A stretch of DNA of 64,000 nucleotides from Plasmodium malariae. Lineage: Eukaryota; Apicomplexa; Aconoidasida; Haemosporida; Plasmodiidae. Both the position numbers and the translations under genes were made by a program. Positions 52,166 to 61,420 of this stretch are shown here, piece by piece. Every line of letters begins with the position of its first letter. Positions within the stretch are counted from its first letter, which is position 1. The stretch covers positions 62,001 to 126,000 of the forward strand of contig NC_041787.1 of NCBI RefSeq assembly GCF_900090045.1, written 5' to 3'. The notes beneath the pieces were generated by a model. The model saw nothing but the letters and a program-made list of their open reading frames with translations, searched no databases and was not told the DNA's origin.

Positions 52166-53170
52166 TACAGGGAAACAATTTACGTAAATTATCGTCGTGT
52201 AAAATAAATGAAATGTTGAGCGATAAACTGCATAAAACTTTCACAGTAGTAACTGAAAAATATTCAAATTGTCAGAATAATTTTACAGAGAATTTAATAT
52301 AGACCCTTGTAACAAATTTTTACGAAATTTAAAGTATATATCAAAAATAGATAATATAAAAGGATATAATAACAGTTTCTTAAATTACGAATACATGATG
52401 TGTCTTCATTTAGGTGAAATGCTCTTAACTAAATAATAAAACTGTTCTGGACAAATTCTTATTAATTAATTGTTAAATATACAATATCCAATTAGTAATG
52501 AACCCAATGAATATCATTACTATTTTTATCTTCCCCATATACAACTATCAGAATGGAAAGAAAGAAATGAAAAGGAGAATTCTCACGATTATTTTAAAAA
52601 TAGTTACAATATTAAAAATACTATTTCTTGCGCAGTGGGGAAATTAAATATACATAAGTACTGCCTCAATTAAATTAAAAAAATTTATGCAAAGCATAAA
52701 GTTGAAAGTAAATCTGTGATGAGTAATTGCTTATTTATAGTTCAGCTTATTTTAAATTTCTTATAGAGAATATTACAGATAAACTATAATCTTAATTGGT
52801 TTATTAATCTAGAAAATATTTCCATATCTTAAACATAATGTCATCCCTTGAAAATACTTGCTTAAAGGCGAATATAAGGGATTCATTATTGCAATATAGC
52901 AAGATATATTAAGTTAAGAAATTCTCCAAATTTTATGAATCCATGGAAGAAGGTATCATATTCTCATCGTGTTATAAAGATTTATTATTCTATAAATTTT
53001 ATAATAAAATATACTAAAAACCAGATACAATCCAAAAACATAAACCTGAAGTTACATACTCAAAAAATAGCATTCCATAAGTTTCTAATACTTATATCCG
53101 TGATACAGCTGTATTTATAAATAACACGTTAAAATTCTTTCCAATTCTTATTGTTATTCAGTTGTTTTAG
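52166..53170 (+). pseudogene. PIR (vir-like) multigene family pseudogene
   Basis: After acceptor-like TTTTATAG/TACAG (about 52165-52170), the frame gives N-L-R-K-L-S-S-C-K-I-N-E-M-L-S-D-K-L, then Y-S-N-C-Q-N-N-F-T-E-N-L, a stop, and in a shifted frame D-P-C-N-K-F-L-R-N-L-K-Y-I-S-K. This is the PIR pattern C-x-K-F/I-x-R-N-L-K. It continues F-L-N-Y-E-Y-M-M. Further on come E-W-K-E-R-N-E-K-E-N-S-H-D-Y-F (about 52553-52600), matching the PIR W-K-x-R-K-x-L-Y-D-Y motif, and S-S-C-Y-K-D-L-L-F-Y-K-F-Y-N-K-I-Y, stop, K-P-D-T-I-Q (about 52974-53040), matching the vir Y-x-x-Y-N-x-x-x-x-x-P-D segment. A hydrophobic run ends it near 53165. Several stops and frame changes make it non-functional. The open frames 52470-52673 and 52935-53120 are a fragment and a shadow respectively. 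Confidence 0.68.
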
Positions 53171-53340
53171 TACTTACAAAAATTATCCTTTTTTTTCTTT
53201 TTCTACAAAGAAAACATAAATTACTCTTTAAAATGTAATCAAATATTTTACTATCTATAATTTAATTTTTTCAAAATTATATAATTAATAAATAAATTTA
53301 CAACAAGTACTTTACATTTTTTATATGTTCATTAGCTCAT
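53171..53340. other. Short AT-rich gap
   Basis: No feature seen between two remnants. Confidence 0.3.
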
Positions 53341-53700
53341 ATCCTTTAGGTCCAAATTACGTGTAAAGATGATATGGAAAGAAATAAACAAAGACTTTCT
53401 TCAAATCGATGTTGAGAAGCAATTAAAGGCTTATTAATTATAGTGTGTCTATAATAATCTGAATAACAAGAAATTATATTTTTATTATCATCATTTATAA
53501 GAAGCTTTTTCTGATAACACATAGAATATAATCTTATTTAGAAGTGATATTTTAACACTGTTATTAAAAAATCATTATACTGTAAAGAAATTATTTATAA
53601 AGATAGGTAATGAAAAACTTTTTTAAGAAAACCTAATGAGGAAATTATATTTATAGACGCAATAAAAAATTAATTTTTATCTAACAAGAATGTAAAATGA
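53341..53700 (+). pseudogene. Coding remnant, possibly the end of the adjacent PIR relic
   Basis: Plus-strand blocks read D-D-M-E-R-N-K-Q-R-L-S-S-N-R-C, a stop, E-A-I-K-G-L-L-I-I-V-C-L (about 53370-53450), and then S-D-I-L-T-L-L-L-K-N-H-Y-T-V-K-K-L-F and I-K-I-G-N-E-K-L-F (about 53545-53625), with stops between. It is protein-like but with no diagnostic motif. It could be the degraded 3' part of the preceding PIR gene or an independent fragment. Confidence 0.28.
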
Positions 53701-53933
53701 GCATAATTATGGATTTGATGAATTAATTTATATAACATTGTTTTAAAATTTTCAAATGTTCTATATATAATAATTAATATTTATTACTTTATTTTAAGTT
53801 ATTTTTTTATTTCATTTTTTTTTTTCTTCTCCAAAGATTTTATTATATTTCAATCATTACAATTTAAGAATGTAATATAATTAATATATGTATACCTATA
53901 TGAGGTACTAATGAAAATTATAAAATATATTGT

Positions 53934-53951
53934 TGTTGTATTAATACAACA
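53934..53951. repeat. Perfect 18-bp palindrome
   Basis: TGTTGTATTAATACAACA is its own reverse complement. It is bracketed by AATGAAAA (about 53910) and TTTTCATT (about 53952), which are also complementary, so an interrupted hairpin of larger size is possible. It could be a dimeric protein-binding site or chance; no gene is close. Confidence 0.6.
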
Positions 53952-56900
53952 TTTTCATTACATATTTTTTTATTAAATGGATTATATATTTTATATATAG
54001 TAAAGATTACTTTATCTTTTTAGAAAATAATACATAATTCACATACGAATTAATGTAAAATAAATAAATAATTAGTAACTTGATGAGTCAAAAAAAAAAA
54101 AAAAAAATTGTGGAACAGTTCATTTTGTGTGACTTTGTACTTGAACATATAATGTTCATTAAAATATAAAATTAATTGTTCATATTTATCTAATAAATTT
54201 ACATTAAAGAAATATATATTCCTCTTATATTACCATATAAGTATATATATTCCGTATTTATTTTCTTGTTACTTTACTCATATTATGTTTTGGATTATTT
54301 AAAAAAAAAAAAAGCATCATAAATAGTTGTAGAATATTAAATTTATATAATTTTTACTTAGCAACTTTATATAAAATATTGTTTCTTTTTATTTTATATT
54401 ATATAATAAATGAATGTGGATAAACAATTGTACTGGGTATTTAACTTAACGATAAAAAAAGAAGTGAAGCCTATTTTATTCAATTGGTAAAAAAGTTGAA
54501 ACTTGAACTTGTATAATTAAAAATATACGTATGTTATAACCAGATAAATTATTTTATATATATATATATATATAGGTGATTATACAATAAACTTCGAAAT
54601 AATGCTTGCATATGCTTGTTTGTAATGTATATATATATATATTTTTCTTTTATGAGGGCTTTCGTAAATAGAAAGAAAAATTGATCAATATAATTATTTC
54701 TAATATGTTTAATTTATTTATTATAAAATAATATTCTATAGGTGAATTACACATATGCATATGGGCGTTTATTTTATAGTAGATTAATTCTATATATGTA
54801 TTAATTGCTTATCCATTTTTTTTTCTCCCTAAATAGATTTATTATATTAATATAAAATGTGTTTAATATTTAGTAAATCAAAATATATAACCTTAAGTAT
54901 TATCAATCTTTTTTTTTATAAACCTTTTCGAAGACTTCTATAAAAATATATTTGCAAAATTATTACACATTATATTCTTCTTTGAACTGAAATAAATGCT
55001 AATTTGGTAGTTCTGTTATTGTAAAACATTTGTACAGTCATTAACCAATATAAAAAGAATTACATTATTTAAGTTATTACAAAATTATTTTTTTATAAAG
55101 GTGCCTCTTGTTTTATTTTAAGAAGTTGCTTCCACATCTTTATTGACGTTATAAATACTTGGAACGTTTTCTAGACTTTTCCCATAAATACATAATTTGA
55201 ATTTCTAAATAATACAAGCAAATCGAGAAAATATTTATTTATTTACGAATAATCTATAGGTGGAATTTCGAAAATAAATATATATAATAATAATAATTCA
55301 CTCTAAAAATATTATGCTCAGTTAAACACTATATATATACATGTATTCTGTATAGAATTCACTTAATATACTAATGAAAATAGTAAGTCACAACTCAACC
55401 TAATTCACTAAACTCATATAATTAAGTCCACATTCAAAGAATCTCGACATTGAACCAATATAACTGAACAAATTACAAATATACAACCCTAAAAGCATGT
55501 AAAATAATAAATGTTTTACCAAGTGGAATATAATTTTTTCATCATTAGAGTTACAAAATTATTATGATTAAAATTACTAGTATTACTAAATATAAAATTT
55601 ATTTTGTGTAGGTTATTTTATTTTTTCATTTTTTTGTTGTACTATAATAAGAAGCAAATTCATAAAAATAATATTTTTCCATATTTTATTAAGTATTCAG
55701 GCATAAAAAAATATAAATCAATCATACATAAATTTGATTGTTTTATAATATGTATCTCACAAATGTGTTAAATAATATATCAAAGTTAATCCCTTATTTA
55801 ATCATCAATACATGGAACATCAAAATGAATTTGTTTTAATTATCAGTTACACATGTTTTTATCTCATAAAATATTTAGTGTGTTATGTAATGACATAATT
55901 AATATATTATTTTATTACATTGAATAGAATATTCCAAATATTCCTACAAATAATAATTGAAGGGGTAAAGTATGTAAAAAGTTATATCTGATAAGTACAA
56001 AAAAAAATATTTTAAGAGACAATACAAGTAAAAAAGTAAGAAACTAAAATGAGAATCTAATCCTAAAATAATGTTACATTTTTGTACAATTAAACTTTTT
56101 CCTTAACATTTAAATACTTAAAAAATATATTTAAATGGATAAACGTGATAAATTCTTTCCAAACTATATATATCTTAATTTGTATATTCATATATAATAT
56201 ATATTATTATCAATCTACTTATATTTTGTTCAGGAAAAAACGTTAAATATGAATATTTTTATTTACATAACATTGTTATTAACATGTTACTTAATAAACA
56301 ATTCAAACAAAAGTGGCCAATTTTATTATTATAAAATAGAACAGAATTAACCCTGAAAATGTAAATTTATTCTGATATATATATTGCTTATCAATATGTG
56401 ATTGAGTTTAGGAATTGAATTTACCTTGTAAAAAAAGAGTTTAATATAATAATGGAATATCTCATTTGTGGAATACTATAAAATTAAAATTTTATACTTT
56501 TTTGGAGTATTTAAAAGTAAAAATAAAGTATAACAATAAATAAAAATGTTCAATAGAAATATATATTTTAACTTTTTGTTTCTATATATGTAAAGACGTG
56601 ATTAAAATCTTATAATTTTTATATGAAAAATTATTAAAAGAAATTTTACATGTGAATTATCCAAGGTTGTGTTAAACTTTGATTTCATTTATGGACCATT
56701 TGTTTATTATCATAATACAAAAAGCACAAACTTTTTTTTACATTTGTTAATTATATTTTATTATTCTTTATAAATAATGTTATGTTTATTTTATTTATAG
56801 AATACCTATTAAAATATAAAGCATAATTTAATTAATGAAGGGTTCAAATAATAAAAATTGTAGTATTATAATTTTTATGTATAAAAAAAGAAATGGAACT

Positions 56901-57364
56901 TAATTACAGTATGAGTAGTTCTTTTTTATTTTTATTGTGAATTCCATATATTACTGTTTTATGTTCTTTATAATATTAACATTATAAATAAGTTTACGTT
57001 TTGCTTATACAAACAAATTATTCAGTAAACTTAAAGTTTTTGCTTTTTTTCTTTTTAATTTATTTGTTTATAAATGTATGATAGTTATATCTATTATAAA
57101 GTAAAAAAAAAAAAATTTTTTTGCATGCGAGAACAAATTATTAGGTTGAATTATTCTTTCTATTATAACTTTTTACCCCTATGAATAATTAAATTAAAAG
57201 AAAGCATAAATTTTTTATAGTTATATATGACAATGAAGAATTTATACACTTTTAAATTTTTTTTAATTTATTTAGTTGTATAACCAAAAAAAAAAAAAAA
57301 AAATGATAATATGTTAGTGTTATTATAAAGTTACAACTTAGTTTAAGCCTTTTGCATATTTAAT

Positions 57365-57387
57365 TTTTTTTTTTTTTTTTTTTTTTT
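57365..57387. repeat. Poly(dT) tract in presumed promoter
   Basis: A 23-T run about 600 bp upstream of the start codon of the 1,099-aa gene. Homopolymer tracts of this kind sit in Plasmodium upstream regions and disfavour nucleosomes. Confidence 0.6.
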
Positions 57388-57855
57388 GTTCTATGTAATT
57401 TTTACAACTAGTAAAAAATAGTGTTATATTTTTAGTTTAAAAATATACGGTTTTCCTTATAATATTGAGGTTATTTTATCTACATATTTAATATTTCGTT
57501 ATTATCTTTTTATTCTAAAATTTATTTAAGTTTAAATATTTGTTATTTTGTTTTTTTCTTTTTTAAATAATGAAAAATTGGTATATATATGAGTAATATT
57601 AGAGAAACACATAATAAACATAAAAGAAATGGATAGTTCATGCTAAATGTAAAATTTACTCGTTAAAATGGTAATTAATGAATTACATTTTAGTTATGTT
57701 AATAAATAACCATTTTGAAATTGTTTTTAAATAATGTTTATGTGGAAATATTTTTAAAACAATTTACGATATTCTTGCAACCAATAATGGATTTTATGTA
57801 TAATTTAAAATTTTTATTTTTTTTTCTATTTAGAAAAAATATAGAGGTGTGATCA

Positions 57856-57951
57856 ATGGGAATTTATAATATCGATAATACTAGTGTTACAGACATTGGT
57901 AAAAATAAACAAGCGCCTAAATATATTGTTTCTGCAAAAAATAATATTTGA
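57856..57951 (+). other. Upstream ORF, 31 codons
   Basis: ATG at 57856 to TGA at 57949-57951. The product begins M-G-I-Y-N-I-D-N-T-S-V-T-D. It ends 32 nt before the ATG of the signal exon, so it lies in the likely 5' leader of the 1,099-aa gene. Its base composition is less extreme than that of the flanking DNA. A translated uORF would be expected to reduce initiation at the main ATG. It may instead be a chance frame or a remnant; transcription across it is not shown by the sequence. Confidence 0.4.
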
Positions 57952-57983
57952 GGAAATGTGATAAACGAGAAAGTAGAAGAAAA

Positions 57984-60900
57984 ATGTACCTTTCATTTAT
58001 TAAAATTTTTACATTTATCCACCTGGTATATATATTACTTTGTTCTAAACATGTAATATTTTATAAACACTAAAAGTATTTTATTATATATGTTGATTAT
58101 TTTTAATGTTCTATATATAAATATTATTTCATTAATTTAATAAAATCTTCTAATTTCTTACACTTTTTGATGTATAACTACATTTTTAGAGTTCTTTTGT
58201 TAACTTTCATAAAAAGAAAAAAAAGCAAAATTCTACACTTAGTTTTACTATCGGCAGAACACTAACATGTATTGACACGAGAGAAAATCCGTATTTGTTA
58301 AGACAACATGAAGAATTAAAAAAATTGAAGGAAAATTTTGCGTACAATGACAGCAAAAAAAGGATAACATTAAGAAGCAGACCAAATATTCGGTATGGTA
58401 CTGATATGAAAAAACAAAATATGTTAAAAAATACCAGAAAAAATGGTTTACGTAGACCACAGTTAATAGATATGAAATTAGATAAATATGAAAATTTCCT
58501 GTTAGATGATAAACAAATTACAAAATATAAATTGGGAAAAGGAAATAAAAAAGATATTACTTCAGAAAGTAATCAACAAAATACAGTGAACACTTTAAAA
58601 ATATTAAGAGAAAACTTGCTAAATAACCCATTTATAAGAGAATTAATGATAAAAGAATTAGATAATGTTCTGTTAGGAAATGAGTTTAATGCAGAATATA
58701 TATTAAAAGAATTAAACAACAATTTATTAGCTAATACAAAGTTAGGATTATCAGAATTAAAAACTCTAGAACAAGTTATATTATATAACAAACAAATTAA
58801 AGAAGCAAAAATAAAAGAGATAAAATCAATTCTGTTAAATAATAAGGCATTAAGTGAATCTCAACTAATTGAATTAAAATTAATGATTAGTGACATATTA
58901 AGTGATTATTCTAATTTAAAAGGTAATTCACAAACACGCTATATAGACTTTTTAAATAAATGTATCTTAAATAGCAATTATAGATTACCAAACATTACCG
59001 ATGTCTTAAACAATGCACATTTAAGCAACAAAAAAAAATTAACAAAAAAAGATTTTTCCATAAACAAAAGTGACACTATAAACAAAAATAATTTATCACA
59101 TGAAGATATCTCTATTAAGGAAAGTTATATAATCAACAAAAAAGAGCAATTGAAAAGAAGGGAAACTATTAGAGAAAGCGATAAAATTAAGAAAAGTTTA
59201 ATCCATGAAGATATCCTAACAAAAGAAACAGATAGCGTTGATAAAAACGAGTCATTACAGAAAGAGGATATTATCAATGTAAGTGATAAAATTAAGAAAA
59301 GTTTAACACATAAAGATGTCTCTATAAGGAAAACTGAAGAAACCGATAAAAAAGAGCATTTTCAAAAGAAGGATTCATTTAATGAAAGTGATATTACTAA
59401 AGAAAGTTTGTTACATAAAGAAATCCCTACAAATGAAATTGATGGAACCAATAAAAAAGAGATATTGCAAAAAAAGGATTTCATCAGTGTACGTCATGAA
59501 ATTAAGAAAAATTTAATAAATTCATATGTCAATACAAAGGAAACCGATAGAATCAATCAGAGAGAGCTACTGCAGAAATTGCAATCCATTAGAACACGTG
59601 ATAAAATTATGGAAAAATTATCAAATAAATATATACATACAAAGAAATATAGTGCAATACATGAAAAAGAGCCACTGCAAAAAAAGGATTCATTTAATGA
59701 AAGTGATATTACTAAAGAAAGTTTGTTACATAAAGAAATTCCTACAAATGAAATTGATGTAACCAATAAAAAAGAGAAATTGCAAAAAACAGATCCCATT
59801 AGTGAAAGTGATAAAAGTATAGAAAGTTTAATACATAAAGACGTCCTTACAAAGCAAATTGATGGAACTGATAAAAAGGAGTTATTCCAGGAAAAAGATT
59901 TCATTAGTGTAGATGACAGAATTGAGGAAAGTTTATTACCTAAGGATTTCTCTACAAAAGAAATTGATGAAACTAATAAAAAGGAACTATTGAACAAAAG
60001 GGATTTATTTAATGAAAGTGATAGATATAAAGAAGATGAGACTCTAAAAGATAAAAATCATGTTATAAATATGCATACAGGTGATAAAAAAAAGGAAGAT
60101 GAATTATCAAAAGAAAAAAAACATATCACAAATATACATATATGTGATAAAAAAAAGGAAGATAAATTATCAAAAGAAAAAAAACATATCATAAATATAC
60201 ATATGAGGGATAAAAACGAGCAAAATGAATTATCAAGAGAAAATATAAATGTTATAGACATATATATGAGCGATAAAACAGAGGACGATGAATTATCAAA
60301 AGAAAAAAAATACATCATAGATACACATATTAGTGACATAAAAAAGCAAGATGAATTATCAAAAGAAAAAAAACACATCATAGATATACATATGAGTAAT
60401 AAGAATAAGAAAGGCGAATTATTACAAAAAATTTATAGTATAAATAAAGATAACAAAACGAAGGAAAACCAGTTACCAAAAAAAAAAGAATGGAATATAG
60501 ATATAATCATGAATGATAAAAAAAAAAAAAAAAAAAAGTTATTAAATGAAAAACCATGGAATATAAATACATATATGGATGATGAGTCTACAGACACCGA
60601 ATTATTTCAAGAAATAAATCCTATAAATGTAATTGACGTAGATACCAAAGATCCATTATATGAAGTACTACAGGACTCTCTTTTTGATAGCGTCCTTAAC
60701 GTAGAAGTTAAAAAACCATCTGATAAATTAATAACTTTAAAAAAAGCATTTAAGTATGGAGTTCCTGTCTTAGCAGCATGCATTGCACTACCACTTCTTA
60801 TAGTATATTATACACCTACAACTGGTATAGAAGTATTTAATGAAGCTTTTAAAGCAGGTGTAACAGCAGGCGTATCTACGATGACATCTTGTACAATTAA

Positions 60901-61420
60901 TTCTATAACTAATCACATTATACCAGCAATACTTCAACTACCAAATATAATCATTCCTAGTGTTACTGCGGCTGCAAATACTGTAGCTTCTTCCGTTGGC
61001 GGAATTTTTGGAAATTTCCTTTCACTTGCAACTGAAACACTTAGTGCCTTTACTGAAAAGGGAAGAACATCTAGTGTAGTTACTAATACATTTACAAGTA
61101 ATGTTCGTTCCGGTGTTAACACTATTGCATCATGTGCACTTAGGACAGCTCCAGATGCAGCTTATAATGCAGGTTCAGCAGTGGGGATACAAGCTGGTCT
61201 CATGCATAGTATGTTTCCATCACTTATGGCTGTTAGCGTTTTAATAATTTTTTATGCTCTTTTTAAATTAATTTTATATCTATATAAAAAGGGTAAGCTG
61301 AAATTCCTCCATAAATTAAAAAAAAGATTATTGCTCTCCTTAACTAAAATTAAACATCATAATCGATTAAAAAGAAGGAAAAAAAGGATCCAAAAATTAT
61401 TGAATACATCTATTTCGTAA
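57984..61420 (+). CDS. Large repeat-rich exported-type protein with C-terminal two-TM module, 1,099 aa
   Basis: Exon 1 is 57984-58052 (23 codons: M-Y-L-S-F-I-K-I-F-T-F-I-H-L..., a hydrophobic signal of the F-I-K-I-F-T-F type seen in subtelomeric exported proteins). The intron is 58053-58189 (137 bp, GTAATA...TTTTTAG, phase 0). Exon 2 is 58190-61420. Residues 46-50 are R-T-L-T-C, a PEXEL-like R-x-L without the acidic/Gln fifth residue. Residues about 158-263 form a short degenerate helical repeat (L-L-x-N ... K-E-L). Residues about 317-632 hold nine 35-36-residue repeats, and about 634-759 six 21-residue repeats, with decayed units beyond. TM1 is about 881-897. A loop rich in Ala/Gly/Ser/Thr with two Cys (924, 1005) follows, then TM2 about 1036-1056 and a strongly basic tail. 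Family not identified; the C-terminal layout recalls two-TM variant antigens such as RIFIN/STEVOR, but no diagnostic motif was confirmed. The long open frame begins at a TTG, supporting the separate exon 1. Export to the infected cell is inferred. Confidence 0.85.
58594..58912 (+). repeat. Degenerate 17-21-residue helical repeat (coding)
   Basis: Within the 1,099-aa protein, about five units of the form hydrophobic-L-L-x-N-x-x-x-x-x-E-x-x-I/L-K-E-L occur: L-L-N-N-P-F-I-R-E-L, then L-L-G-N-E-F-N-A-E, L-L-A-N-T-K-L-G-L, I-L-Y-N-K-Q-I-K-E and L-L-N-N-K-A-L-S-E. Leucine spacing suggests paired or coiled helices. It is distinct from the two lysine-rich repeats further on. Confidence 0.6.
59069..60016 (+). 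repeat. Nine tandem 105-nt (35-aa) coding repeats
   Basis: Unit starts are 59069 (36 codons), 59177, 59282, 59387, 59492, 59597, 59702, 59807 and 59912, all others exactly 105 nt. The consensus is S-D-K-I-K-K-S-L-I-H-K-D, then a T-K-E-I-D segment, then N-K-K-E-L-L-Q-K-K-D. Units 4 and 7 (59387 and 59702, 315 nt apart) are nearly identical (S-D-I-T-K-E-S-L-L-H-K-E), pointing to recent duplication or conversion. Charged and hydrophilic; probably an extended surface or immune-exposed region. Confidence 0.92.
60020..60397 (+). repeat. Six tandem 63-nt (21-aa) coding repeats
   Basis: Unit starts are 60020, 60083, 60146, 60209, 60272 and 60335, all exactly 63 nt and beginning one codon after the 35-aa array ends. 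The consensus is D-K-K-K-E-D-E-L-S-K-E-K-K-H-I-I-D-I-H-M-S. Units beyond (60398 to about 60600) are decayed and of 17-22 codons, with Trp replacing His (E-W-N-I-D and P-W-N-I-N). Confidence 0.9.
60518..60538 (+). repeat. Poly(A) run inside the coding sequence
   Basis: About 19 consecutive A encode a Lys run in the repeat tail of the 1,099-aa protein. A one-base slip would truncate the protein before its TM module, so the assembled length here decides the integrity of the gene. Confidence 0.8.

Larger units (their letters stand above)
53701..57855. other. AT-rich intergenic stretch upstream of the 1,099-aa gene
   Basis: About 4.1 kb. It holds a perfect 18-bp palindrome at 53934-53951, an (AT)n tract at about 54556-54574, and, nearer the gene, A- and T-runs (57284-57302 and 57365-57387) typical of Plasmodium promoter regions. 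One CCCTAAA telomere-type heptamer occurs at about 55486 but not as an array. No gene was seen. Confidence 0.42.

Noticed and set aside
55380..55500. CAACCTAA, CACTAAAC and AACCCTAAAA motifs suggesting telomere-type repeats
   Set aside because: Only one true CCCTAAA heptamer and no tandem array; expected by chance in this composition.
59557..60381. Minus-strand Ser/Phe-rich open frames over the repeat arrays (146 and 107 aa)
   Set aside because: Antisense of the Lys/Glu/Asp repeats of the 1,099-aa gene; no independent start context or motif.
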